Source: Siderastrea siderea (Eukaryota; Cnidaria; Anthozoa; Scleractinia; Rhizangiidae). Taken from it: a DNA stretch of 64,000 nt. The position numbers and the translations under genes were made by a program. The stretch is from NCBI GenBank assembly GCA_964030785.1, contig OZ034970.1, forward strand, positions 22,080,634 to 22,144,633, in the 5' to 3' direction. Below are positions 20,777 to 32,975 of the stretch, piece by piece. The notes beneath the pieces are model-generated. The model was given only the letters and a program-made list of their open reading frames with translations. It did not search any database and was not told the DNA's origin. How positions within the stretch are numbered: the first letter of the stretch is position 1; the number at the start of each line of letters is the position of its first letter.

Positions 20777-21959
20777 CTACTTTAACAATACTTTATACAA
20801 CTGAAATTCGCGTTTAGTTCCCACTGTTCTCATAATGGTCCAGCGACACAAATCTTGTAACTTGGGAAAACGCTTTTCTCTAGACATCTTTTGGCATCCC
20901 CACAATACACGACGGTCATCTGGACACTCCATAATCTTCCACTTCAAGACAGGGGGCGCTCTTGAAACTTCTCAACCATCTCCAGTAAATTCTGTTTGAA
21001 AATGACTGTCGGCCCACAATTCTACAGCCGTCAAAAACCAGTCAATTTCAGATGGAACAAAATTGTCATAAACCGAACATTTCAGTTTGGGTTTTGCGTG
21101 ATGAAGTCGCTCGTGGGCTAAAATCAATTGCATTACTAACTTTGTATTACGCATTGCACTGCCCTCATTTCCTGTCAAATATTCCCTTTCTAATTCTTCT
21201 AACTCATCAGGCGCTTCCAATGCTAACTCTGCTTCTATTTCGGCGAATTTTGACCCCAAATATAATTCAGGGTAGATGACTTGTAACATACCAAAGTCCT
21301 CATAAACTTTGTCCGATGCTCGGAAATCTTTTTCAGCGTTGTCATCCGTTGCAAAATCGTCAGTCCGCCATTCTACTCCAAACATGACGTGTTTTCCACT
21401 GTACCACATTACTCATCTTTTGCTTTTTGAAGTGCCTCTTGTGTGGCCTGGCATTTCAAATGATACGAATGCAATGCCGCTCTCATTTGTAACCTTTCCT
21501 TCTGAAAAGGTAATTTTCTATTGGCTACCTCCTCCTCCGTCGCTACTGGCTCCTGTGCTGTCATCAACAGTTCATCTTCTATGATATCGTGATAGACGGT
21601 CACATATTCCAAAAACGTCACGTGTTTTAATGTTGAACATCTTTCAATGCCATTGATGACGACACCCTGTTTGTTGACGCCATTTTCTATCTTTTTTTTC
21701 CATCCACTCAAACGTTGCTTTCCTCCGAGGACAAACTCCTGCTTTATGTGGCACCAAACATGTCGTCTTTTCTCTTTCGATCTTTGAAGCGTGTCAGATT
21801 TCCTTTTTTTAACTCTAAACATAACTCCTGAAGTTGAGTGGTGTCAACTTGTCCGTATTGAGCCATCTCTTGAACATGCTCTATATATGTTATATTTTTG
21901 CGTGCGCTTTCTACTCTTCCTAGTGATGACGTAGCAGCACTGTTAGCCCTGTAAATCAC
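20777..21959 (-). pseudogene. broken gene with SOCS-box-like C-terminus
   Basis: The minus strand carries three overlapping open stretches: 21959-21744, 21822-21409 and 21409-20972. After frame changes near 20975 a tail reads CPDDRRVLWGC...FPKLQDLCRWTIMRTVG and stops at 20777-20779. LQDLCRWTIxRxVG is the BC-box-like core of SOCS boxes, which recruit elongin and cullin E3 ligases. The rest (a charged region AEIEAELALEAPDELEELE, and CSTLKHVTFLEYVTVYHD) is not recognised. The second and third stretches meet at a TAATG stop-start overlap. The 5' end abuts a possible splice acceptor (tttacag at about 21950). At least one frameshift separates the first two stretches, so this is probably a decayed copy of a multi-exon or retrocopied gene. 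Confidence 0.45.
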
Positions 21960-23700
21960 CCTTGAAACCTCGCAACAACAACAAGCTTTATTACCAAATA
22001 GAAAAAGGAAAAAAAGTTAGACTTTACAATATAATATATTAATACAAAAAAGAGGTAATGTTTACTCAGGATAACTATAAAGCTAATCGAGCTGGTCCAT
22101 TTTTCATTTCTTTTGTCTTTCGTGTAATCTGATTGGTTTGTGCCAAACCTACGGGCTATACTACCTATGTCGGCATTTATAATAACTCTTTAGTTTAATT
22201 TTCCATGTTTAACAAAATTGACTGTTCAAAGCGATAACATAGGTGAGCTGAGTCACCAGATTTTAAACATTACGTCATTCAGTAAAGCAAAAGGCAAAAT
22301 ATTGTCTTAATTTTCATTGTGCCTGTTAGTACGTTGAGTCAAGTAAAAATATCGGGATGGAACCACACAGATTCCTACGTAATGTTGAGTTGCGCTAACA
22401 TCTGTTTATCGGGGGTGGAGTTGGTCAAAACGACTGGTAAATGCCCACAAAATTTAATGCACTTTCTTGTAACCTGTACGGGAGAGGCGAAAATACATTC
22501 AAGAGAGCCTGTAGTTTCAGAACGAAGCCTTCGTTTTGTAAAAAAAAATGCTCCTGATCACAAAGCAATGATTTATTTCGTATTTGCGTTCAAGAGTTGG
22601 CTCAATTATGATTAATGGGAATTGTACACAAAGCGTGGTTCCCAGGTATGGGAAGGAGTTAAATTCTTTTTTGGGCTGTTAAGATGCCAATACTGATCAA
22701 CCGTAAGGATGTGGTTACTTTATTGGGAATTTTATCGCTGATTCATTGAAATGCGTCTGTTTTGAGAGTTGTGACGGCTTTTTTTGTTCATGGTTTTGAG
22801 GAAGACTGACCAAAAGACAGCGAAAAATGTTCATGAGTGAAGAATGCGGTTGTGAGCGTAGTCTGCAGAGCTATGTTTGGTGAGGAGAGGGTGAATAATT
22901 CGTTAGCCCTCCTTTCTAGGGTTTTGGTCTTTGTTCTTTTCATGGGACGTACAGTTGCGCACTTTTGCTGCAACTTACTGTTTTACTGTTTCACACGCTT
23001 GAATGTGTTCGAACGAGCAGTCACGCACACCTTGCTTGGTTGGTTTTCGAGACAAACAAGCACTTCATCGGTTCTGCATGCATTGCGGGCTTATGTTTCC
23101 GTTTTCGATCCCTATAATGTCCCAAACCCTCTTGAAAATTGTTGCGTACAACAATTACAAACAGTTAAATTTGTCGTAATTTATCTCGTGCTAGTTGGAA
23201 AACATTATCACTTTCTGCAGGTATTGGGTGCCGCTTTTTCCCAATGATTTTGCAGGTACTGCACGCGTAAAATCGTAGCATCCGCAATCGTGCTAGGAAA
23301 ACTGCGTTTTTTTTTGTTGTAAAGAAAAACTGGGAAGGGCCAGACATGTATAACCATCGAGTTGTTAATGCACTTGGGAGGTTTGCAAAGCAATCAAGTA
23401 GCTAGGGTGGCTCCCAGCTATCGTCTCAGCGGCTCTTACACTACTTTCGTGCTTAGCAACGTCCTGCCTGTCTCCAAACCGTGATAGTTGCACACTGAGC
23501 GATTGTCATTTGTTAAACATAAGAAACTAAAGGTTCAAATCCACACGCTTCATCTTGGTCTTAAAATCATCCAAAGGACACCAAACAAATTTCAGTTTTT
23601 AAAAAATGTCAGTAACTATTGAGCTTTTTATAAATTGTAAAACGAAAGGCATCATCTTACCTTACTACTTGTTAGTTAACCACTAGTTTTTGTTTTATAG
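21960..23700. other. no exon recognised; one diverged repeat
   Basis: Around 22230-22500 a diverged copy of the 17-19 kb repeat family is visible ('tgagtcaccagattttaaac', 'attacgtcattcagtaaagc', 'aatgcccacaaaat...ctttcttgt'). ORFs at 22319-22615 and 22837-23247 have no known motif. I looked for the catalytic-domain exons expected upstream of the convertase exon at 23701 (Asp, His and Ser motifs of the S8 family) and did not find them. Confidence 0.4.
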
Positions 23701-23934
23701 CCCCTCGTTAACATGGCGTGACGTACAGCACCTGATAGTTAGAAGTGCAAGATCAGCACCAGGAGGAGTTCAACTAGGAATGGGATACTGGGTGACAAAC
23801 AAAGCTGGTTTACCTGTCAGCAAGTATTACGGCTTTGGTCTTATGGATGCTGGCAAAATGGTATACTTGGCAAAACGCTGGAATACTGTCCCACCACAAA
23901 GGAGATGTGAGATAAAAGGCCAGGATCAAAACAG
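23701..23934 (+). CDS. furin-like proprotein convertase, exon: end of catalytic domain
   Basis: Proprotein convertases (S8B subtilases, furin/kexin family) cleave precursors after basic residues in the secretory pathway. This exon encodes PSLTWRDVQHLIVRSAR, then YWVTNKAGLPVSKYYGFGLM and DAGKMVYLAKRW...PPQRRCEI, the hallmark end of the peptidase domain just after the catalytic Ser region. The acceptor is 'tgttttatag' ending at 23700 and the donor is CAG|GTTTGA at 23934/23935. The exon ends in phase 2, which joins correctly to the next. The exons with the catalytic triad must lie upstream and were not seen. The frame is fully open with no disabling change. Confidence 0.85.
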
Positions 23935-24380
23935 GTTTGACATTTCTGGTTTGTTTTTTGGTGGTTGGGGCCAGTCGTAAGGACCGATAATTTCATTTGA
24001 AAGCAGTATCAGTGTAGCAGTTTTCTTCCTATGCGATCAAGAGGCCACGGGCTTAAATCCAATTTAAGGCATTATTTGGCTTTTAAAATTCTGCCATTTT
24101 TTCGTCGTCATATAAATTGACGAAAAGTAGAAAACGAAAATTCACGTCACTCACAGGTTGTTTACATGCAAGTTTGCTATATCCAGATCAATTGTTGTTG
24201 TTGCAGGGAGGAAAACCAAGCAACTTAGAAAAAAACCCTCGGAGAAGGGGGGCTGACAACAATCACAGCCTACTTCTGAGATTCAAAGCAGGTTACATTA
24301 ATGTGAGGCGAGTGCTCTCACTACTGGTTGTCTCGCTCGACAACTTATCATGAATAACAATTTTCTTATCACAATTTCAG

Positions 24381-24673
24381 AGCAATCCCATCCGACGTTT
24401 CTATAACATTTGGCAATTGTGACATAAAATTCCTGGAGCACGTTCAGGTGAAAGTAGATCTCGATTTCACGCGCCGTGGAAACCTACATCTGGAGCTGGA
24501 GGCACCGACTGGTACCACATCCCCACTGACCCGTAAGCGTAAAGTTGACAATTTAACAGGATACAAAAACCTGACAAACTGGGTTATCACCACTCTGTTT
24601 AACTGGGGAGAAGATCCTGAGGGGCAGTGGAAACTCAAAATTGGAAATTTTGACCCAAGTCAGCAAAATACGG
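24381..24673 (+). CDS. furin-like proprotein convertase, exon: P domain
   Basis: The exon reads AIPSDVSITFGNCDIKFLEH, then VQVKVDLDFTRRGNLHLELE, APTGTTSPL and NWVITTLFNWGEDPEGQWKL. This is the beta-sandwich P (homo B) domain that stabilises convertases; RRGxLxxxLxSPxGT and W(G)EDPxGxWxL are the family signatures. The acceptor is 'acaatttcag' ending at 24380. The last coding bases are AATACGG, and the next exon starts GTACACTT; together they restore the family's TGTL...LIFYGT. That forces a GC donor (GG|GCAAGT) at 24674-24675 instead of GT. The phase (1) agrees with the next exon. Confidence 0.85.
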
Positions 24674-24699
24674 GCAAGTATATATCTGACCCGATTTTT

Positions 24700-27150
24700 T
24701 GAAACATATCTACGGAAATATTGATTGGTCTCTTGAGTTACTACGTATCTTGAGATCTAGATTCTCAGTGAGCCACCTGATGCAAAGTCTCCCTAAGGAC
24801 ATCATTAAGTCCACTGAGGGAAATCGTCTTTGCAGTTTATGCATCGTCTTGTGTTTTACTTTGATTTTTTCCCTCTTTTTGAGCTTAACGGGTCACTGAC
24901 TGTCTTGCACTATAACTGCTTTTGAGCGCTTTGCTTGAGATGGTAACAAGTCTTAAGTCTAGGAATGTTAGGTATCAGGGGTCTTCTCTAGGCGAACAGA
25001 GTAAAATTGGTCTTGAATGTCTACCCTGCCAAAGAGTTGTGTGAAAATTTTTGTGAAGGACAGCCCTTTATTTTGTCTCTTTTCAATAAATGTTTTTAAC
25101 ATCTGGGACCTTAACTAGAAAGGTGTTTGCAAGAAGAGTCTGTCAAGACATTCCCTCGAAAAAGGGCGAGTTTGGATAGTTTCTATGTGACCACATCGGT
25201 GCATTCCTGTGGTTATTTCCGTGAGCCGGTCTTGCAGATTCGGTGTTGTTGGTGTGATTTTCGGTATTTCCAAGAGTAACTTCTCTGTGTCTTCGGGCCT
25301 TGTTGAAAATGTTTTCGTTGTTTTTATGCGCTGGTGTATCAGACAACTAGGGTAATAGGGTTCCCGCTGATTTGAGTGAGAACTCGTGTCGTTTACCAAT
25401 AATTTCATGCTCAGTAGTATTCAATATATTGCAGTTAAATTTAAGAGCGATGTGTTCTCAGGGCACTTTTCATCGGGAGCATATCGTGATTATACTTGTC
25501 TTTATTGTGAAGCATACACAGTCGATAAGAACAGTCGATTTAGGTTTTGATTACTAATCACAGATCTTGTATGGTGCAGTGTTTGATTTTGATGATTGGA
25601 AATTCTTTGCTGGAACATTCAATTTACCATTTGCAGCTTCTGTCCTTTGCCGATTGTTAATTTCAAAAGATACCTAAAAAGGATTGTTTAACAAGAGAAA
25701 ACAGGAAACACGCGTGGAATAATTTGTACTGTTAGCCCGGTATTAAGAGGAGGAGATCAGAGAAGGCATTTTAGTGTTCTACTTTGCTGTAACTAACGTT
25801 GAGAATGGTAATCGAAGATTATGCAGGGAAGAATGACGTTTTTGGAATTTGGACTGCTAAGCTAAAGGTAGCATTCGTGATATCAAGAAGTCTACACAGT
25901 CAAGAGAGTTCTCAACATAAGTAGAATTACCCACCCTGTTAAAAACAGTACAGTATAATTATATGTAGTTTTTATTCCGTGATTTCATGGTATCTGAGGG
26001 GAAAGGTTCGACGCGGCTACACGAGTGACAATGTCGGTGTTTTGTCGAAAAAAATTCGACCAATTTGCTTTCTGAGATTTTTTCAGCTATCGCATCACCT
26101 GTGCGAGGGTGGCTACACGTGCAATTTTCACGCGCGGTGGCGATGCGACAATTTGCCAGAAAATCCCATTAAAAAAATCGCACGCAAAAAAATTACTCAT
26201 GTGGCCGCGACAGTCTACCAAAGTGGTTTTTCTGAGCAGTTGCAATTCGTATGTACATGCAATCGAAAGAAATTTACGCTCCATTGACTCATATACAAAT
26301 GTTATAGAGCTTGCTGGTTTGTAACAAGATCCTACTGTTATTTATATCTTTCATCCAAACAGAATTTATAACGTATCAGCCGTATCACGGCTGTGCCTCT
26401 TCAAAATGTAGACCAGATAATAGGTTCAAACTTAAGAGTGAGCGATAAAGAAGAAGATGCTTTCAATTATCAGCCCAACAAGAGGGACGAGTAATGAACG
26501 AGCGGATCCGTTGGGATAGTTCGCAGTTGTTGTTGTTGTTTGTTTTGGATGTTACTACTATTTTGCCCCCTCTGTTGTTGTTGTTTAGTGGTTTATCAGC
26601 GGCAGGATTTGGTTATTGGGTAGAGAGTGTCACTGGCAAAGTGAGGTATAAGGCAGCTCAAAGAATAACGGGGAAATCAGGGAGATCAGCATTGACAGGA
26701 TCTTAAGAAAAAAGTAATCCAGCATTCGAAAAGAAATATTCGATACTTAATCTGGGAAATGGGTCTTTTTTCAGTAATAATAGAATGAATGTAGAAGAAT
26801 TATATTTACATTGTTGAAGAGAAACAGACATTGGGCTAGTTTTGGGTGTATATAAGTTGTTTGAGTTTGTTAAACTCGAGATTGACAAACAGTTATACTT
26901 TCATGTCGGAAATCCTGCCAACATTACATCTATGTAAACATTCTACTAATTGCTAAGCGGGAGAAGACACTGAAATTTTTGCAGCTAAAATGATAAAGAT
27001 TTCAAGAATCTTCTCGGGTGTTCGTTAGGGAACAAACATCGTTTGGAAAGTTCAGAATTACGTTACACCGTCAGATCAATGCCTTAATTACGAAGCAAGC
27101 CGTACATATTGAACTGTTGGAACCACAAAAGTAAATTACTGACATGAACT
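24700..27150. other. intronic, no feature recognised
   Basis: ORFs at 25115-25408 (minus), 25979-26287 (plus) and 26494-26706 (plus) show no known motif, and the last is dominated by a TTG-rich low-complexity run. Two gaps in the region look like single-copy sequence. Confidence 0.4.
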
Positions 27151-27355
27151 ACAGAAACAAAAAGCCCTTCAGTAACGGTCGATTCTGGAAAACTCAATAA
27201 CGGGAAAGAGTCAGGTCTCTTCTGGCAAATGAAGCAAGGAATATTTAAATTTCGGGAAAAATCCTGGTTGGCCGATAATTCCGAGTAACATATATATCAG
27301 CTGGAAATAAACTGCACAAAACTCAAACTGAAAGCTCTAAATACTATAAACTGAA
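27150..27355 (+). repeat. first copy of a direct repeat of about 200 bp
   Basis: From 'aaagcccttcagtaacggtc' to 'gaaagctctaaatac' this matches 28575-28765 in the same orientation, with roughly one difference per 8-10 bases and small indels. Confidence 0.65.
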
Positions 27356-27701
27356 TTCGATTTTGAGACGACATGACGGCTTTTTATTATGTGGCTAGAG
27401 CTGGTAATACTCGGGGCCGGATTTTCCCATAATGCCCACAGGCATTATGAGCGATGTTTAATGCCCAGCTGGTAAAGCGGGAATATAGAAAATGTGAAAG
27501 TATATAGTTGGAATGATTTCAAGCTAAATGAAAAGAGACAGTTTCTTTCAAAGTTTTTATTTTCTCTTGTGCGATATATTTTTTTGTGAAAATTATAAAA
27601 CTGCTGAGTTTTGAATCCTTTCCGGTAAATTGTTTCATTCATCCCAATCTGCCACGCGTCACTTTTCAAGTAATAAAGTGTTAGGCACAGCCATATAATA
27701 A

Positions 27702-27852
27702 ACTTCTTATTAACTCTCACTAGCTCGGGACCGTACCAGGAGAATATTGCCCTCAGTCTTTCTTGTACAGACCTCGCTTAGCTCAGTCCGTACCAGAAAG
27801 ACCTCGAGCAATATTCTCCCAGTACGGCCCTCGCGCTCAGTTAATAAGAAGT
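27702..27852. mobile_element. hairpin MITE-like repeat
   Basis: The ends acttcttattaac and gttaataagaagt are inverted. Inside, 'gtac-aggagaatattgc' and 'gcaatattctcccagtac' form a second inverted pair. About 150 bp long, no coding capacity; the target duplication was not identified. Confidence 0.6.
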
Positions 27853-27858
27853 CAATAG

Positions 27859-27936
27859 TGACGGCCAGTTGGGAGAAAATATATTCCGTTTCAAGACTCC
27901 GCCCAATACGGAATATATTTTCTCCCAACGCCGTCA
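27859..27936. repeat. short inverted repeat (hairpin)
   Basis: 'ttgggagaaaatatattccgt' is followed after about 18 bp by its complement 'acggaatatattttctcccaa', extended by tgacggc/gccgtca. It adjoins the previous hairpin and may belong to the same composite element. Confidence 0.6.
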
Positions 27937-28360
27937 TTATAAAGCCGTAATGTCATCTCAAAATCGAATTTAGTTTTTTGTCACAATCCACGTCTCTTTT
28001 TCGCGAAAAAACAAAAGGACAATAATTTATGTTGATCAAAATAGAAATTCTTACTTGTTGTGAAGATTTGCACGCGCCATACTTGCTCACGAAAACAATT
28101 TTGGTTTTGCAGCAAAATGTTTGAATTCGCTGCTTTTTCAACCAAAAATTGCTTAATGAAACAAAATAAACTCTTTCAGTGCATCAACATAAATTTCTTC
28201 AAACGACAGGGATCGACATAATAGGCTGAAAGTAGAACACAAGATAACGCAAGACAGCGCATGCATCGCGAAATAAAAACCGAAAAACAGACTGTTTTAA
28301 AGAGAAATACACAATTTTAAAGTTTTCACACTTAACATTTTGGCAGTCTGACAAGGTAAG

Positions 28361-28770
28361 TTGCTTGTAGAGACGAATCACATTGTAGCAAAGGTTTTTT
28401 CAACTTTGTTTGACCTTGGCCGCGTGGTCATGACAGTTGTTGAAACAATCACAAGCCAGCATTTTGAGACAGCATTAGCGCAAATAATGTCATCTCAAAT
28501 GCATCAAAAGAGACCACTGGATCGTGATAAAGTCCTTGAACTGATAAAATGGGGACGATTGAACAAAAAGACAAAAAAAGCACTTCAGGAACGGTCAATT
28601 CTGGAAAACTCATTAACGGGAATGTGTCAGGTCTGCTCTGGCAAATGAAACAAGAAATGTTTAAATTCTAGGAAAATCCTGGCTGGCCTATAATACCGAG
28701 CAACATATATGACAGCTCGAAATAAACCTCACAAAACTCAAACCGAAAGCTGTGAATACAGTCATTGAAC
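28361..28770 (+). repeat. second copy of the 200-bp direct repeat, with an open frame
   Basis: The repeat part is 28575-28770. The ORF 28361-28648 runs into it and ends VCSGK; it contains a basic segment KWGRLNKKTKKALQER. I do not recognise the protein. Because the frame is not kept open in the first repeat copy, coding is doubtful. Confidence 0.4.
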
Positions 28771-29419
28771 TGTGTAAGATGCGGATGATTGTTTGATATA
28801 TAGTTTATAACGTAAACTGTACCAGATGAAAACGTACACACAATCTCCTTTCCTTGACTTCATTAATTTATTTCAACTCATCAATAAAGAAATAATTACA
28901 CTTGTAGATTAGAAACAGCAACACATTAAGACTTCTTTGCAATATTTTCGCCAGCAACCAAATTTAACACACAATTCCTTTCCTTGTCCGGCTGTTCCTA
29001 ACCTGCTGGTGAATGCCATGAACCTAAACTGAGGACTAGTGAGCTTCCTAACACGCACCTGAGTAAAGTTTTCCTTCTGACTCCTTCCTGTGTCATCCTC
29101 GCAAATAAAAATCTACAGTATTTTCAAGGATCCAAACCACTCATGAATTTTTCATCGATAAAGACAGCGCAAAACTAATGTTTAAGAGCCCCCTCAAAAC
29201 GTGCCTACAACACTTCAAACGATTCTTTTTTGAATGGCTTTGTTGGCTTAGTTGTTGCCGAAAAGTTACGTTAACAACTCCAGTACTCGCTCTTATAGTT
29301 CTCCGTTGCTAGCAACTGCGAACTTAAAACCAAGATTTATATGTGAAAAAATCGTGAGAAGAGAGACTGACAAGAGAAAGAAAGTTATAGAATCAGGTCA
29401 ATCTTAATTGTTGACTAAC

Positions 29420-29456
29420 CAGGGTCCCAAAGGGGTTTAGGGCTTTCGGGACCCTG
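29420..29456. repeat. short hairpin
   Basis: 'cagggtccc' and 'gggaccctg' flank a 19-base loop. An isolated structure in otherwise featureless intron sequence (28770-30180). Confidence 0.4.
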
Positions 29457-30179
29457 ATGAACGGAGAGAAACATATTGGTGAAATTAAATGCAAAACTCT
29501 CCTTGCAGAAATTAAAAAAAAAAACAACCAACCGCGACCTTGACAGGTGCCTATAAAACCCGGAACTGTCCACAGTTCCTGGAAAGCAATTAATCCACGA
29601 TTTAAGTCCTTATCCTAGAATAACTTATCCAGAGATAAAAAGGTGTTTCTAAAAAGAGAGTTCTTCCTCAATGAACTACTTCACTGTTAAACTCATATTA
29701 AACCGCTTAAACAGTCAAGTAATCAGTGTCTAAACGCTTGGGAATATGACAGAGTGGTCGAAAAATGTCGACTCCGATACTCGATCAATATCGATCTATG
29801 ACAACGACCTAAATTTAATACCCCACACACTTTTTCTAGGTATGAAAACAAAAAACGTCAAACCTTTCAACCAAATAAAAAACAAGTCGAAATCACGATT
29901 CAGTGCAAAGTGATGCTGATGGGAAGCAAAGTGTAGCAAAATGTAAGCTAAGGCATTTTAAAATCGATGAGTTCAACTTCTCTTGATCCTTTAAATTGTC
30001 AAAACTATGAGCTTAAATAAGCTTATATTTTGAGCTTAAACAAATCTTAAACATACAAGAGTTGCCTATGGGAAAAAAATTAACTATTAAGTTGCGATTT
30101 GCGCCGGACAATTGTTTTATTACGTTTTCCTTTTACGGAATTAAAAGGACATCTTCATTGTTTGGGAACAACTCCATCT

Positions 30180-30277
30180 TCTCTTTCAATCGTTAACATT
30201 TTTAAGATCTGTTAAGCGCCGTTGGACAGTGGTGGAAATGGCGCTATATAAATAAAGTTTTTATTTTTATTATTATA

Positions 30278-30309
<32 letters not shown>

Positions 30310-30310
30310 T
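30180..30310 (+). mobile_element. 3' end of an L2/CR1-like LINE with (ATT)n tail
   Basis: 'aagcgccgttgg' followed by 'aaatggcgctatataaataa' and an ATT/TTA microsatellite (about 30255-30308) is the usual 3'-UTR stem and repeat tail of L2-like LINEs. No coding part is visible upstream, so the copy is strongly 5' truncated. The same stem occurs at the 3' end of the minus-strand copy at 34375. Confidence 0.6.
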
Positions 30311-32164
30311 ACTTGAAAGTCAGGATTATGTGAAACGTTTCCACCTACTTTTATAAAATTGCCGTACATAATTTTTTCATTCAAGAATTATTGTGTAGAA
30401 GCCCGAAGCTGGAAAAGTGTTGTGTGAAAAGCTATCGCTGGCGACGACGGATGGCTTCGAAATTGCATGGTGGCTTTTGAGTTGTTTTAGTACCATTTTC
30501 ATAGTTAAGATTGGTTCATAAATCTGCTTAGGATCCCATTTAGTACACCATATTTCCTAAATTATCATTTAAGAGAGTTTCCTAGAGATATTGCTGCAAT
30601 TGTTTTGTAAGGTATCTACTACAACAATAATACAATGGAATCAAATCAAAAAATAGAATCACTTTTTTTCTGTTGAGTGAATGATTTGTCTTAATAAGGT
30701 GACTGTTTCAGACAGATTGTTGGGACCTGGGAATAGGTGACCGTGACCGCTTAATAGCGGTGACCGATTCAAAGTTTTCCAGGGCTTTTTCAACTGACCC
30801 CTTAATAGAGGGTGACCACTTAATGCAGGTCTGCTTAACCCATTAACTCCCAAACTGTTTGTTTTTCGAAAAAAATCCCCACCCTTTAAAGCAATGACGA
30901 TGAAACTTGGCTTCTATCTGCTCAAATCCTGGTCCAGGCGTCTATAACTTCCTCTGCAGCATGGAAACTAAACTTCTCTCCCATTTCCGAGGTTATCTTC
31001 CGAGGTTATCTGGTCAATTGGTTTCAGACATGCGCACAATTCCAAATTTTGAGAAAAGCAAGACAGAGAAAAACACCCTACCAGGTTGTCTTTCCGGGTT
31101 TCAGAGCTCAGTCCGATCGTTTTTGGTTCTCAATTTGATTCTTTCTAGTCCTTGGACTAGAAGTGATTTCACGTAAACTTTCAGGAAAGAAAAAGTTTTC
31201 AACGAGAAGTGTCAACAAGTGCCAAGGCCAAGTTTTGCGTCAATTTCACAAGAAAACTTTTTTTCTTTTTCTGTGTGTACCTCTGGTCAGTATTAAGTGA
31301 GCGCTTCAGTTGACGCACCTTTTGTTAGAAGTGTGCCTGGTGCATCAATTGGTTATTAAAAAGATCTGCTGTTACTCAAAGTGATGTTGTCACAAACTGA
31401 ACATTAGGACCATGGTCTTTTACGGGCGGTTTTGGGCGGCACGGGATTTAATATTTGAAAAGCTACGTAAAAGTCAAGGAGTTTCCCCAGAAAGAAGTCT
31501 TTTTACAGTATTCACTTGCACTTTATAGTCTTTTTCACCATATCCAGGATTGCAGTAACACTCGAAGCGCTTTATCCATATTTTCCAATCCTCAGGCTTC
31601 TTGGAGCCCAGTTTTTCAGGTAATGAAATTTGGGATGCCACCCTGGTGATTCGCGATCAGTGTACACTGCGATTACCAGTTGTCGAAGGCTTTTGAGTTC
31701 TTTGTCTGACACCAGGTGTGGTTTGTGGTGTCAGATCTTATGTAAGGTTTATTCCCAAAGAGACCAAAGTGTTACCACACAGTCTTTCTAAGTCCGAGCA
31801 CATTACAGCGATGACGTCACAAAATAAACAGTAACCTCACAATCACCTTCCTCTTTATCATTTGATTCTTCGTCACAAGGTCATAAATTGAAGAATTTTA
31901 TACCAAAAGGAGAACGGTGTCCGTTACAACAATGATTATCCTCTGTGGACGTCAGAGACTTTCACAGTGCTTAGGCCAACGGTAGCTTCTTCAGTGACTT
32001 GGAAATGACGTACAAACATGCCCTTGAGTTTACCAAAGAATAACTTACTTGGCTGTTGAATTTATACGAGGTTCCATGGGTGAGCTAATCTTTCCTGTAC
32101 TATCGGAATCGTGCTACAAGGTGAACACGGCTCCCGTTATGATGGGGAATAAATAGTTTCACTT
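30311..32164. other. intronic, no feature recognised
   Basis: Several short ORFs (30907-31176, 31455-31649) lack motifs. Nothing repeated within the window was noticed. Confidence 0.4.
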
Positions 32165-32752
32165 ATGCTTATTTATTTCCTATCCTGGTACAAAATTTAC
32201 TACTATCCTTCGCTAATGGAAAAAGACAGCGAAAGAGCTCAAGATCAGCGGAAAGAAGACGTGCCAGATGACAAAAAATGCGGGCCGAACATATCACACA
32301 TGGTGATTACGCAACCGAGCACGGACCTGAACAAACCAGCACTCTTCCTATCCATTAATCTCTCCCTCTACCAACCTTCCGCTAGATGTGCAGCATTTTG
32401 CACCTCAGAAAGCTGCCTTTTTCGCTGGATACCCGTATTTACTAACCGCTACTATGAATATCTAAACGATGAAGCAACGGGCTACAAAACCACCTGGAAA
32501 GAACAAGAAGCATATAGCTCGCCGTCCAAATGTGAGAAGATAGTTATTTATCTCCTCGATATCTCGACTGACCCTGACGAGCACCTGACAATAACAGTCT
32601 TTGTTTCCACTGGACGCATTCTCATTCAAGGGAAGAGATACAAGGAATGGTGCACGGAGGAATTTCCAGTCCTTTTGGAAATTGTAAACAATATTCAATC
32701 AGCTTCATGGGAAGAAAAACCGCTCTCCACGTCATCGTTGTCTAATTTTTAA
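32165..32752 (+). pseudogene. probable N-terminal part of an esterase-type LINE ORF1
   Basis: A 195-residue open frame. The first 20 residues are hydrophobic and are probably not part of the original start; the protein more likely begins at MEKDSERAQDQ. The C-terminal part, IVIYLLDISTD then HLTITVFVSTGRILIQGKRY and KEWCTEEFPVLLEIVNNI, matches my recollection of a beta-strand domain that precedes the coiled coil and SGNH esterase in ORF1 of some cnidarian and fish LINEs. The coiled coil and esterase pieces appear at 35960-36850 on the same strand, so about 3 kb of inserted sequence seems to separate the halves. No database search supports this; it could also be an unrelated gene exon. Confidence 0.4.
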
Positions 32753-32849
32753 TCGATGGCGTCATGAAAATGACGTCATCCGGTTGATGCTGTAAACCTA
32801 AAATAACGGTGCTTGTTCTAGAAAGCCCATTATTTTTGTCTCCGATGAC

Positions 32850-32975
32850 GAGATTCGAGTTTGCTCGTAGAAGGAGTCAAGTTCGAGCCCGAGTCAAGTT
32901 CAAGTCAGGAGTCAAGTTCGAGTCAGGTTTAAAAAAATCCGTTTTTTTTTAAATTTTATTTAAATTTCTTTTGAT
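32850..32975 (+). repeat. left copy of an inverted pair, about 120 bp
   Basis: 'gagtttgctcgtag', 'gagtcaagttcgagcccgag', 'caagttcaagtcaggagtca' and a final 'aggtttaaaaaaatccg' plus T run are the reverse complement of 35690-35815. Inside each copy 'gagtcaagttc' is itself repeated three to four times. Confidence 0.65.

Noticed and set aside
22837..23247. 136-codon ORF as an upstream exon of the convertase
   Set aside because: It contains none of the S8 catalytic motifs and has no suitable splice phase or family similarity.
26494..26706. ORF with a hydrophobic leucine run (possible membrane protein)
   Set aside because: The run comes from a TTG-rich low-complexity stretch within an intron; no other support.
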